Positions 5,882 through 13,759 of a stretch of 13,807 nucleotides of DNA are shown here, one piece after another. Position 1 is the stretch's first letter. Every line of letters starts with the position of its first letter. Under the pieces are notes generated by a model, which saw nothing but the letters and a program-made list of their open reading frames with translations, did not search any database and was not told the DNA's origin. Both the position numbers and the translations under genes were made by a program. The stretch comes from JADZAA01 sp039810485 (GTDB lineage Bacteria > Bacteroidota > Ignavibacteria > Kapaibacteriales > UBA961). The stretch lies in NCBI GenBank assembly GCA_039810485.1, contig JBDHXA010000076.1:1-13807 (forward strand), read 5' to 3'.

Positions 5882-6914
5882 GATAGTTGCTGCGCATAGC
5901 GTCAAATAATGCTGCTCGCTCAACTTTAGGTAGGCGCATGGCTGATTTGAATATTATTGAATCGTCGTTTAATCGTCGGCTCGCCATCAATGCTGTCAAT
6001 AAACCAATGGATGAATCAGCGACGATTTCGGCTTCAATTTTCGGAAATGCAAAGATTGACAGTTTTGCATGCTTGCAAAATGCGTCTGCAACTATTCGCG
6101 CGCCATTCAGTTTGGCATCAAAGCTGTAGCCAGCAATATGCGGCGTTGCTAAGAGGCAATAAGCAACAAGTTCGCTGTTTATGTATGGCTCATTTGAGAA
6201 AACATCAAGCACAGCATCTATGTTTTGGTGTTGCAGCCGCCGAAGAAGCGCATTTTCCTCTACAATATCGCCGCGCGACGCATGGATGAATAAACAGTCG
6301 TTTTTCATCAATGCAATACGCTTCTCATCAAACAAATGAAAAGTGGGGTGCAATCCATCGTGAAGAGGAACATGATTGGTGATAATATCGGCGCGAGAGC
6401 ATAGCTCGTTGAGTTGAACAAAATGAGCTTGCGGCTCAAACACGAAGCCGACATCATTTAGCGGAGGATCGTTAACTATAACTTCCATTTGCAGAAGATT
6501 TTTGGCATAATGTGCCACTTTACGTCCAATATTTCCATAGCCGACAATTCCGAGAAATTTGCCGGATAATGTGAAATTTCGTTGTTTTGCCCAATAAAGT
6601 ATTGAAAAAACAACGTATTCTGCCACCGAATTGCTGTTGGATCCTATTGCAGAAGAAAAAGTTATTCCTCTGCTTTTTAGATAGTTCTCGTCAATATGAT
6701 CGGAGCCGGATGTTGCAGTTGCCACAAATTCAACTGGTGTGTTTTTAAGGAGTTGCGCGTTGACTTTGGTGATGGAGCGAACAAACAAGGCAGTGCAGTT
6801 GCGCAAATCTGATTGAGTAATACTTCGACCTTCAAATTCATGCACGTCTGAAATCGGCGCTAAAGCATCGGCTAAATATGGAATATTGCAGTCAATAAAG
6901 CATATGTGACGCAT
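5856..6914 (-). CDS. pdxB: Erythronate-4-phosphate dehydrogenase (PdxB)
   Basis: PdxB oxidises 4-phospho-D-erythronate with NAD in the deoxyxylulose-5-phosphate-dependent branch of pyridoxal phosphate synthesis. The 352-residue protein has the D-2-hydroxyacid dehydrogenase plan. The N-terminal substrate domain carries the PdxB-typical FVRSITKVN (44-52) and ATATSGSDHID (65-75). The Rossmann domain has GYGNIG (125-130). The catalytic residues expected are R214 (HASRG), E242 (SNEP) and H259 (TPHIAG), and GYSFDAKLNG follows H259 as in PdxB proteins. It is a little shorter than the enterobacterial protein, mainly in the C-terminal dimer domain. It starts 6 bases after the proline dehydrogenase stop and is surely cotranscribed with it. 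Another D-2-hydroxyacid dehydrogenase is the alternative, but the PdxB-specific motifs make that less likely. Confidence 0.87.
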   Translation of the reverse strand: MRHICFIDCNIPYLADALAPISDVHEFEGRSITQSDLRNCTALFVRSITKVNAQLLKNTPVEFVATATSGSDHIDENYLKSRGITFSSAIGSNSNSVAEYVVFSILYWAKQRNFTLSGKFLGIVGYGNIGRKVAHYAKNLLQMEVIVNDPPLNDVGFVFEPQAHFVQLNELCSRADIITNHVPLHDGLHPTFHLFDEKRIALMKNDCLFIHASRGDIVEENALLRRLQHQNIDAVLDVFSNEPYINSELVAYCLLATPHIAGYSFDAKLNGARIVADAFCKHAKLSIFAFPKIEAEIVADSSIGLLTALMASRRLNDDSIIFKSAMRLPKVERAALFDAMRSNYPTRREVLH

Positions 6915-6920
6915 AATATA

Positions 6921-7817
6921 TCATGAGGACGTAAATAATGCCTTGAAGATATACCATGCCATTTTTGGATTTTCTTTTAGCCGTCGCGTAGAATAGCCAT
7001 ACCAATCTTTGCCAAAAGGCACATAAATGCGAACGCGCTGACCAGCCCGTAAGAGCGCATCTCGACGCTCTTCGCGGACGCCGAGCAACATCTGAAATTC
7101 ATGCGATTCGCGCCCGAATTGTTGCCCCGAAAGTAGTTTTTCGGCATCGCTGATCAATTCGTCATCGTGAGTTGCTATGCCGACCTTAGCGCCGCCATTG
7201 GTCAGTATTCGCAGCAATTTTTTATAATTTGCACGAATTTCATTTGGTTGTTTATATGCAATGGAAGCGTCTTCTACGTATATGCCTTTGCATAATCTTA
7301 CCGAAGGAGCATAAGCCAAAAGCGAGCGAACATCATCTTCGCTTCGGCGCATATATGCCTGAATAACAATGCCAACATTAGTAAATCCCTCGGAGCGAAG
7401 CCGACGATAATAATCGAGAGTTGCCGAAGTGTAGGGAGAATTTTCCATATCCATGCGGACAAAAACCCCTGATTCGGCGGCCAACTCGATGAGAGAGCGA
7501 ATGTTTTCGTAGCCGAAGCTATTGTCAATGTCTAGTCCGAGCGACGTTGGTTTTACCGATAAATAACTCGGCAGTTTGTTTTCTGCTATTGCGTCAATTA
7601 CTTCACGCGACGAAGCCGTTTCTCGCAATGCGCGTTCTTTCGAGGTAACAAACTCTCCTAAAACATCTATTGTAGAGGCAGCTCCTTTTGAAGCAAGGTC
7701 TTTGGCTGTGCGAACGGCATCAGAAAGCATATCGCCGGCAATATAGCGCTTTGCGACAGTGCGAACTATAGATTTTGGAATAATAGGGAGCGATTTGGCA
7801 ATTAAGGCGTTTAGCAT
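6921..7817 (-). CDS. Proline dehydrogenase (monofunctional)
   Basis: This FAD enzyme oxidises L-proline to pyrroline-5-carboxylate and passes electrons to the quinone pool, the first step of proline use as carbon and nitrogen source. The 298-residue protein has the beta-barrel motifs of the monofunctional family: LSVKPTSLG (86-94), RMDMENSPYT (121-130), VRLCKGIYVE (173-182), GIATHD (213-218), EFQMLLGVRE (240-249), and the C-terminal substrate-binding helix YVPFGKDWYGYSTRRLKENP, where R278/R279 are the expected carboxylate-binding pair. The ATG at 7817 is preferred. An upstream TTG at 7847 would start inside a likely promoter box, whereas MLNALIAKSL is a normal start for the family. The second enzyme of the pathway, pyrroline-5-carboxylate dehydrogenase, is not in the window. 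Confidence 0.93.
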   Translation of the reverse strand: MLNALIAKSLPIIPKSIVRTVAKRYIAGDMLSDAVRTAKDLASKGAASTIDVLGEFVTSKERALRETASSREVIDAIAENKLPSYLSVKPTSLGLDIDNSFGYENIRSLIELAAESGVFVRMDMENSPYTSATLDYYRRLRSEGFTNVGIVIQAYMRRSEDDVRSLLAYAPSVRLCKGIYVEDASIAYKQPNEIRANYKKLLRILTNGGAKVGIATHDDELISDAEKLLSGQQFGRESHEFQMLLGVREERRDALLRAGQRVRIYVPFGKDWYGYSTRRLKENPKMAWYIFKALFTSS

Positions 7818-7844
7818 CGGCGTAATTTCGAGATAATAATAAAG

Positions 7845-7852
7845 CAAAATTA
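7845..7852 (-). promoter_or_regulatory. Possible -7 box of the proline dehydrogenase operon
   Basis: Minus-strand TAATTTTG fits TAnnTTTG exactly and ends 27 bases before the ATG at 7817. A start of transcription about seven bases on would leave a leader of roughly 20 bases. No clear TTTG is found at the matching upstream distance. Confidence 0.4.
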
Positions 7853-7927
7853 CGCAGAAACAATTATTAGAAGTGTTGGAAACAGAATTTTAATTGATTG
7901 CCGCATATTTGAAAAAGCGATAATACG

Positions 7928-8584
7928 CTATGCTGCATGACTTTGTCCGTTGGTTTCAGGATGATGTTCGATAGGTGGGGCATCGTCTCCTCCATGTGAT
8001 GGCAACTCAGATTTTCCGACTAATTGCGCGAAGGAAGGAATCTTTTTGTTGAAAATCAGTATCATAATCATGCCGCAGGTAACGCAAGAGTCGGCAATGT
8101 TGAATACAGGCCAATGATGCCATGTCTGACCAAAAATTGTAATGTCAGGAATGTCAATTTGAATAAAATCAACTACATAACCAAAGAATAAAGATGATTC
8201 TCCATAAAAGACGCCATAGAAAGCACGGTCAATAAAATTGCCTAAAGCACCAGCCATAATAAGTGTTACGCCAATGCGGACAGCAGTGGAGAAACCGGAT
8301 AATTTATGTAAATACCACGCAAGAGCTGCGGCGGCGATCAAAGAAAAGGAGGTGAGAAATACTTTACCTGCGCCAAAAGTAATGCCAAATGCCATTCCGG
8401 GATTTTCTACAAAAGTAATTTGTAGAAAATCGCCAATGATGGGAATGGTTTGCCCTGGAAACATGCCTGCATGCTCAAACCCAAACAAAGAAAAACCTTT
8501 TACTGCAAGCTTTGTTGCTTGGTCAAAAAGAATTAATAAAACAATAGCGATAAAATAAGGCAGTGATGATGAACGCTTGCTCAC
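7928..8584 (-). CDS. lspA: Lipoprotein signal peptidase (LspA)
   Basis: LspA is the inner-membrane aspartyl protease that removes signal peptides from diacylglyceryl-prolipoproteins. The 218-residue protein shows four membrane segments and all family blocks: DQATK (21-25), VENPGMAFG (59-67), GALGNFIDR (112-120) with N116 and R120, VVDFIQ (137-142) with catalytic D139, and FNIADS (161-166) with catalytic D165. About 35 residues after the last membrane helix are hydrophilic and rich in Pro, His and Asp, longer than in most LspA proteins. The start is GTG, preceded by an A/T-rich stretch without a Shine-Dalgarno. It is third in the order ileS, TraR/DksA, lspA, an arrangement common in Bacteroidota and relatives. 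Confidence 0.96.
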   Translation of the reverse strand: MSKRSSSLPYFIAIVLLILFDQATKLAVKGFSLFGFEHAGMFPGQTIPIIGDFLQITFVENPGMAFGITFGAGKVFLTSFSLIAAAALAWYLHKLSGFSTAVRIGVTLIMAGALGNFIDRAFYGVFYGESSLFFGYVVDFIQIDIPDITIFGQTWHHWPVFNIADSCVTCGMIMILIFNKKIPSFAQLVGKSELPSHGGDDAPPIEHHPETNGQSHAA

Positions 8585-8695
8585 AATGAAAAGAAAAAAT
8601 GAATAATTGAAAATAAGAATGGTTCGCGAGTGCGCCTATTATAAAATTGTATAAAAAGCGCCGGCAAAATCTCATGCAGGCACTTTCAGGCATGG

Positions 8696-9172
8696 TTATC
8701 TTGCAGTAATGCGATCAATGCCGTCTTCGGGACATTCCTTGCGTATTTTATACGAAGCCGAAAGTGTTGTAATTGGCACTGCTATCAGCCGCTCTTTGGC
8801 AATGAGAATATTACATTCGCGGCACACGCCGTATGTTTTGTCGTCAATGCGAGCAAGAGCTTCGTCGAGTTTTCTAAGATATTCATTCACACGATTAATT
8901 TGCGAATATGTTTTATCTTTTTCAATAGCTTCACTACCTTGCTCGGCCATGTGCATCGAATAAATCATTGTGTCATCTGCATTGCCATAATTGGCAAGGT
9001 CGTCAAGTCGCTCGCGAAGCATGCGCAGCTCGTCAATTGTCTCATTTTTTGCTTTGTTTACAATTCCGCGGAAAAACTCGAGATCTTCATCGGAATAACG
9101 CACTGTTGGGCGCGATTGTTTGCTGCTTGGCATATCGCTCTGGGGCATAGTTGTCGGATCAATGTTTGACAT
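8696..9172 (-). CDS. TraR/DksA-family regulator
   Basis: This 158-residue protein probably enters the RNA polymerase secondary channel and modulates initiation, as characterised DksA/TraR proteins do together with ppGpp. A long helical hairpin covers about residues 28-110; its tip near NADDTMI (64-70) carries D66-D67 in the place of DksA's acidic tip residues. The C-terminal finger (112-142) begins normally with YGVCREC (C117, C120) and LIAKERLIAVP. The second pair of zinc ligands, normally in LCxxCK, is replaced by S138 and Y141 (TLSASYK). Only one other Cys, C147, is nearby. Loss of zinc ligands is known in Bacteroidota members. AAAGG about nine bases before the ATG is one of the better ribosome binding sites here. 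It lies 63 bases after ileS and 111 before lspA. Confidence 0.88.
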   Translation of the reverse strand: MSNIDPTTMPQSDMPSSKQSRPTVRYSDEDLEFFRGIVNKAKNETIDELRMLRERLDDLANYGNADDTMIYSMHMAEQGSEAIEKDKTYSQINRVNEYLRKLDEALARIDDKTYGVCRECNILIAKERLIAVPITTLSASYKIRKECPEDGIDRITAR

Positions 9173-9235
9173 GACCGTTACCTTTATAATTAGACATGTT
9201 AGCGTAATCAGCGTTGCTTGAAAAGAGGTTTATTT

Positions 9236-12200
9236 TTATATTCTTTCTAAAACAATATACACCGGCTCATCATTAATTTCTACTTGGTTTCCGGCATTTT
9301 CATGAGTGAACTTTAAATTTGAAGCTAGTATTTCGCTCATTACGTAGCTTCGCATTATTTCTATACTTCCGGCTATAATCTCAGATGCTGAAACTGATAC
9401 GCTAATACGGTCGGTAACTTCAAAACCGGCGTCTTTGCGCAAATTCTGAATGCGATTGATAAACTCGCGGGCAAGGCCTTCGGCTATAAGCGCTTCGTCT
9501 GTTTCAGTGTCTAAGGCAACTGTAATTGAACCTTCTGCTGCAACGAGCCAACCCTCAATATCGGTGCTTACGATTTCAACATCATCGGTAGTTACAATTA
9601 TATCTTCGTTGTATAATGATAGTGTACATTCTCCTGCGCTTTGAAGCAGACGAATATGATCATCGGTCATTTCGCGTATCGCTTGCGCTGCAATTTGTGT
9701 GGACTTGCCGAATTTTTTGCCTATTGTTTTAAAATTAGGTCGCGCAGTGCGGCGCACAATGCCTGCATCGTCATTTACATATTCAATTGATTTAACATTA
9801 ATTTCCTCAAGTATTATATCTTCAACTGCCTGAAAGTCGCGTCTTTGCTGTGGCGACGATACCGGCAAGAGAATGCGCCTGAGCGGCTGGCGAGTGCGAA
9901 TTTTAGCGCGTTCTCGCAAAGAACGCGCAAGAAATACCGCCTTTTGCGCCAATGCCATTCGACGCTCGAGCGCTTTGTCCATCAGCGTAGAGTCAGGCAA
10001 AGGCATATCTGCCAAATGTATTGATTCCGGTTGCGATGCAGAGCGTAATGAGCGATAAAGATAGTCAGATAAAAATGGAGCAGCCGGCGCTATCATTGCA
10101 ATTGCAGAGATTAACGTTTCGCGCAATGTCTGATAGGCGGCTATTTTCTCAGCATCACAATCGCCTTTCCAGAACCGGCGACGATTGCGGCGAATATACC
10201 AATTTGACACGTCATTTCGTAGAAATTCCTGCACAACTCGAGCTGCTCTATACACATCGAGTGCATCCATCAGTTCGCGGTATCGTGCAATTGTGGAGTT
10301 AAGCAACGAAAGCGCCCATCTGTCTATTTCAGGGCGTTCGGCCAAAGGCACTATTTTCTCGCTGCCGTCAATGCCGTCTACATTGGCGTATAATGCGTAA
10401 AACTTATATGATTCTGTCAATGTTCGGAAAAAATCGGCGACAACTGTTTTTACTAAATCATCTTCATTGAATAATGTCGGGCGCCACGGAGGATTATTGA
10501 CGATCATATACCAGCGAACGGCATCCGCGCCGCGCCGCGCCATGATTTCGAATGGATCTATTGTATTGCCCTTTGACTTCGACATTTTTTGACCGTTTTT
10601 ATCCAATATCAAATCATTCACAATAATGGACTTGAATGCGGGCTTGCCAAAGATTGCAGATGCAATATTATGCAATGTGTAGAACCAGCCGCGAGTTTGG
10701 TCAATTCCTTCGGCGATGAAGTCAGCAGGAAAGCTTTTTTCGAATATTTCTTTATTCTCAAACGGATAGTGAAACTGAGCAAAAGGCATGGCGCCGGAAT
10801 CGAACCAAACGTCAATGACTTCTGGAACCCGCCTGTATGTTTTGTTGTTTCTACGGAAAATTACTCTGTCGACAAATGGGCGATGCAAGTCAATTTTATG
10901 TCCTGATTCGGCGATGGGAACGGTTATGCCCTCGCGCACTTCATAGAATCCGTCCGAAAGTTCTGCCATCGAGCCGATGGCAAACATATCGCTCCCGTCT
11001 TCAGTTGCCCAAATTGGCAGTGGAGTGCCCCAGAATCTGTCGCGAGAAAGCGCCCAATCCTTAACGTCTTCCAGCCAATTCCCAAAACGTCCGCTGCCAA
11101 TTTCCGGCGGCTGCCAGCGTATTGAGTTATTCAGTTCAATCATTGTTGCCTTGTACTGTGGCGAGCGAATAAACCAAGATTCACGGGCATAATACATTAC
11201 AGGATTATCAGTTCGCCAGCAATGCGGATAGCTGTGCAGATAATCGAATGCCACGCGATAAATCTTACCAGCCTTTTTTAATGCCTTCACAATTTCACGA
11301 TCAGCGCCTTCCTCAGTATGGTCTGAATACGTAAAATTTTTAATGGCGCGACCGGCAAATTCTCCAACATCTTCAGTAAAATGTCCGTTGGGTGTAACCG
11401 GTTGTAAAAAAGGAAAATTATATCGTTTCGACATTTCGAGATCGTCTACGCCGAAAGCAGGGGCGATATGGACAATACCTGTGCCGTCTTCCGTAGATAC
11501 AAAATCACCAGCGAGAATGGTAAGAGCATTAGGATATACTGCCCTGTCTATTGGACAATAGTCGAAAATCTTCTTATATGTTGTGCCTATGATCTCACTG
11601 CCAGTAAAAGTGCGAAGTATTTCAACTATTCCGTCAAGCGCCGAAATTCGTGAATTTGCAATGACAACTCGCTCGGTAACATTATTGCCATCAACTGTGC
11701 GAGTATTTTTTACAAGAGCATATTCAATAGTTGGTCCTATGGCTAAAGCCGTATTTGCAAACAGCGTCCATGGGGTTGTTGTCCAGACAAGAATTAATGC
11801 GTTTGCAAGTTCGGTAATTGGCGACGAAATAATGCGAAGCTTTAAATAGCAATTTGGATCTCGAACTTCGCGATAGCCAAGCGATAACTCGTGCGAACTG
11901 AGAGGCGTTTCTATTGTCGGAGATTGGGGGACAACTTTAAAACCCTTGTATATCAAACCTTTATCGAAGAACTGTTTTAATGCCCACCACACTGACTCAA
12001 TGTAGTTGTTAGTGCACGTAACATAGGCAGAGTTCATATCCACCCAATAACCCATACGCTCAGTAAAAGCACTCCAGCCCCCGCTCATTTCAATATTTTT
12101 TGTAACAAATTCTTTGCAGGCAGCATTAAATTTCTCTATGCCGAATTGTTCGACATCAGATTTATGCACCAAGCCAAGTTGCTTTTGCACGGCGATTTCT

Positions 12201-12475
12201 ACCGGAAGGCCATGCGTATCCCAACCTGCTTGTCGCCGTGTGTAGAAACCGCACATAGATTTATAGCGACAAACCATATCTTTGACAGTACGCGACATCA
12301 AATGATGCAGTCCGGGCTTGCCATTGACGGTTGGCGGTCCTTCAAAAAAACTAAATACAGGAGCATTGCTGCGCTGCTCTAAAGATTTTTCAAATATTTT
12401 TTCATTTTTCCAAACTTGCAGAATTTCCTTTTCAATTTCTGCATAGTCAAGACGATCGGGCAAAGGTTTGTACAT
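9236..12475 (-). CDS. ileS: Isoleucyl-tRNA synthetase, type 2, GXHH variant
   Basis: This 1079-residue class I synthetase charges tRNA-Ile and edits mischarged valine. In order: the Rossmann domain starts with FFEGPPTVNGKPG and the first signature, which reads GLHH (55-58) instead of the usual HxGH. The CP1 editing domain includes WTTTPWTLF (231-239) and GTGIVHIAPAFGVDD (331-345). VIDVWFDSGAMPFAQ (553-567) comes next, and then the second signature KMSKSKGN (630-637). The anticodon-binding domain and a long C-terminal extension follow. The length and motifs (GWDTHGLPVE, DQTRGWFYTL) fit the eukaryote-like type 2 enzymes. The Rossmann and CP1 domains look complete, so the enzyme should be functional and the only copy needed. 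No T-box or other leader is seen in the 282 bases upstream. It heads the probable operon with the TraR/DksA gene and lspA. Confidence 0.97.
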   Translation of the reverse strand: MYKPLPDRLDYAEIEKEILQVWKNEKIFEKSLEQRSNAPVFSFFEGPPTVNGKPGLHHLMSRTVKDMVCRYKSMCGFYTRRQAGWDTHGLPVEIAVQKQLGLVHKSDVEQFGIEKFNAACKEFVTKNIEMSGGWSAFTERMGYWVDMNSAYVTCTNNYIESVWWALKQFFDKGLIYKGFKVVPQSPTIETPLSSHELSLGYREVRDPNCYLKLRIISSPITELANALILVWTTTPWTLFANTALAIGPTIEYALVKNTRTVDGNNVTERVVIANSRISALDGIVEILRTFTGSEIIGTTYKKIFDYCPIDRAVYPNALTILAGDFVSTEDGTGIVHIAPAFGVDDLEMSKRYNFPFLQPVTPNGHFTEDVGEFAGRAIKNFTYSDHTEEGADREIVKALKKAGKIYRVAFDYLHSYPHCWRTDNPVMYYARESWFIRSPQYKATMIELNNSIRWQPPEIGSGRFGNWLEDVKDWALSRDRFWGTPLPIWATEDGSDMFAIGSMAELSDGFYEVREGITVPIAESGHKIDLHRPFVDRVIFRRNNKTYRRVPEVIDVWFDSGAMPFAQFHYPFENKEIFEKSFPADFIAEGIDQTRGWFYTLHNIASAIFGKPAFKSIIVNDLILDKNGQKMSKSKGNTIDPFEIMARRGADAVRWYMIVNNPPWRPTLFNEDDLVKTVVADFFRTLTESYKFYALYANVDGIDGSEKIVPLAERPEIDRWALSLLNSTIARYRELMDALDVYRAARVVQEFLRNDVSNWYIRRNRRRFWKGDCDAEKIAAYQTLRETLISAIAMIAPAAPFLSDYLYRSLRSASQPESIHLADMPLPDSTLMDKALERRMALAQKAVFLARSLRERAKIRTRQPLRRILLPVSSPQQRRDFQAVEDIILEEINVKSIEYVNDDAGIVRRTARPNFKTIGKKFGKSTQIAAQAIREMTDDHIRLLQSAGECTLSLYNEDIIVTTDDVEIVSTDIEGWLVAAEGSITVALDTETDEALIAEGLAREFINRIQNLRKDAGFEVTDRISVSVSASEIIAGSIEIMRSYVMSEILASNLKFTHENAGNQVEINDEPVYIVLERI

Positions 12476-12757
12476 AAAAGAACTGTTGTCAGTTTTCTGT
12501 ATACTCTATCAAAAAAGAGTTTTGGATATGCTTATCATAACTTACTCCTGCTATTAATAGCAAACTTTGGAGTTTTGATGAAAAATTGCGGACAAAAACA
12601 CAAAAATACCTCTTTTCTGTCGTATTGCATCAATGTTGAGAGCGCATGTCAGAAATCACAATGGTTATACGATAGAATTGCCTCAAATTGTGAATGATAA
12701 CATAAGGTGAGAAAAGAGCAGAAAAGGCAGGAAGATAATCATGAAGATTATGCAGAA
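12476..12757. other. Intergenic region upstream of ileS
   Basis: 282 bases separate the SirB1-like gene's stop from the ileS start; both genes are on the minus strand. It holds a perfect 12-bp palindrome, GCTATTAATAGC (12551-12562), about 75 bases before ileS, which could be a regulatory site or chance in AT-rich DNA. A 39-codon plus-strand frame at 12578-12697 is preceded by GGAG but has no recognisable product. No promoter or terminator can be assigned with confidence. Confidence 0.35.
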
Positions 12758-13657
12758 TTATCCTAAAGAATTGCCTAATAATTCTGAATGAAAGCGCATA
12801 AGCGTTTCGGCTTCCCATATATTTCCGCATCGGCTGTGTGAATAGGATAAATTGCGGATCATTCTTAATATCATGGAAATATTTTCGATGCGATTGAGCA
12901 TGTTTTCTTGGAATTTAACGCCGTTTTTCTCAATAAAATTACGACAGTCGCTTCTGCTAATGAATGTTCCGCCATTAAAAACATCAAGATACGTGTCAAT
13001 GGCCGGCGCATATACGATAAAGTGCATTGGCATGCCAACGCCATAGAGATCTAACCCGGTGCGCTCTCCAATGAGCATGTAAAGCAACGATAAAGTTATT
13101 GGTATTCCTATTTTCTTTGCTGCGACCGTATTGATATAGGAAAAATCAGGATTGTAATATTCTCTTTCAGCGCCATGATAGCCATATTTGTTAAAAAAGA
13201 CAATGTTTAAAGCAAGAACATGACCGAGCTCGCTATGTGTGTTGGAGCGTATAAATTCTTCGTGGACGCTAAGTGCAATTTGGTCTAAATTGCTGATTAT
13301 TCTATCATCTTGCAATTCAGGATATCCAAATTTTGCTAAAGCTATCGCTGACTGCTCAATATCAGGATCCATGCCGTTGAGCGCGGCATAGCCAATTATA
13401 CTCTTCAATTCACCAAGTGCATGATATTGTAAGGAGTGCAGCGCTTTTTGGGCATTGCAGCGAATAACCGAGTTGGAACTGCTTTCAATCAACGTTCTTA
13501 ACTTTGGCGCAATATATCCGCCCGCTTTGGCAAGATTGGCAATAACTATGTCTGTCACTGCAATGTCAGCGTCGTCTAATAATGAAAAAAGGGCAGTAAT
13601 TTCATTACTTGATAAAGAATCTGTTTCGCAATCTGTATTTTCAATTGTTGGCGGCAT
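12758..13657 (-). CDS. SirB1-like protein (transglutaminase-like fold)
   Basis: This 299-residue protein resembles the SirB1/YchA family, named for a locus near regulatory genes but of unknown biochemical function. Residues about 18-120 are helical and look like two or three HEAT-type repeats (ANLAKAGGYIAPKLRTLIE, QKALHSLQY, ALAKFGYPE). Residues 145-260 match the transglutaminase-like core: NIVFFNKYGYHGAEREYYNP, then NTVAAKKIGIPITLSLLYM (176-194) and GVGMPMHFIV (207-216), the family's GxxxPxHFxV block. The catalytic Cys of true transglutaminases is absent from the GIPITLSLLYM helix, as in SirB1 proteins, so enzymatic activity is doubtful. The C-terminal 40 residues are helical, where relatives often carry TPR-like repeats. 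No operon partner is visible; ileS is 282 bases downstream. Confidence 0.8.
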   Translation of the reverse strand: MPPTIENTDCETDSLSSNEITALFSLLDDADIAVTDIVIANLAKAGGYIAPKLRTLIESSSNSVIRCNAQKALHSLQYHALGELKSIIGYAALNGMDPDIEQSAIALAKFGYPELQDDRIISNLDQIALSVHEEFIRSNTHSELGHVLALNIVFFNKYGYHGAEREYYNPDFSYINTVAAKKIGIPITLSLLYMLIGERTGLDLYGVGMPMHFIVYAPAIDTYLDVFNGGTFISRSDCRNFIEKNGVKFQENMLNRIENISMILRMIRNLSYSHSRCGNIWEAETLMRFHSELLGNSLG

Positions 13658-13702
13658 ATATGTTCCAATTCATCTTATACGTCAAATATTGCATGCTAAT
13701 TC

Positions 13703-13710
13703 CAAAATTA
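13703..13710 (-). promoter_or_regulatory. Possible -7 box of the SirB1-like gene
   Basis: Minus-strand TAATTTTG matches TAnnTTTG and ends 45 bases before the ATG at 13657. It is identical to the box before proline dehydrogenase. No clear upstream element accompanies it, and the terminal repeat at 13731 begins 20 bases further upstream. Confidence 0.28.
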
Positions 13711-13730
13711 AGAATTTACAGTTCTATCAG

Positions 13731-13759
13731 ATGAGCCCACTCCGAAAAGTCGGGTAAAA
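13731..13759 (+). repeat. Third copy of the MITE terminal repeat, start of an element leaving the window
   Basis: This sequence begins ATGAGCCCACTCCGAAAAG and ends TCGGGTAAAA. It matches 27 of 29 bases of the left end at 5232-5260. Past it the sequence (13760-13807) does not resemble the 5234-5422 interior, so this is the end of a different member of the family: another MITE, or a full insertion sequence whose transposase gene lies to the right. Confidence 0.75.

Noticed and set aside
6921..7847. A longer proline dehydrogenase starting at TTG 7847
   Set aside because: The extra residues LYYYLEITP are not typical, the codon lies inside a probable promoter box, and ATG 7817 gives the usual family start.
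7911..7930. A hairpin with T-run at the end of lspA (AGCG, six-base loop, CGCT, TTTTT)
   Set aside because: The stem is only 4 bp and includes part of the stop codon, too weak to call a terminator.
8638..8643. TATAAT on the minus strand between the TraR/DksA gene and lspA, a possible lspA promoter
   Set aside because: No acceptable upstream box is found at 16-18 bases, and such hexamers are common in AT-rich DNA.
12476..12757. A T-box or other riboswitch before ileS
   Set aside because: No conserved T-box sequence, specifier stem or terminator/antiterminator pair could be seen; T-boxes are not expected in this lineage.
12740..12790. A 16-codon plus-strand frame (MKIMQNYPKELPNNSE) preceded by AGGAAG
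   Set aside because: It is very short, overlaps the 3' end of the SirB1-like gene, and nothing beyond the ribosome-site-like bases supports it.
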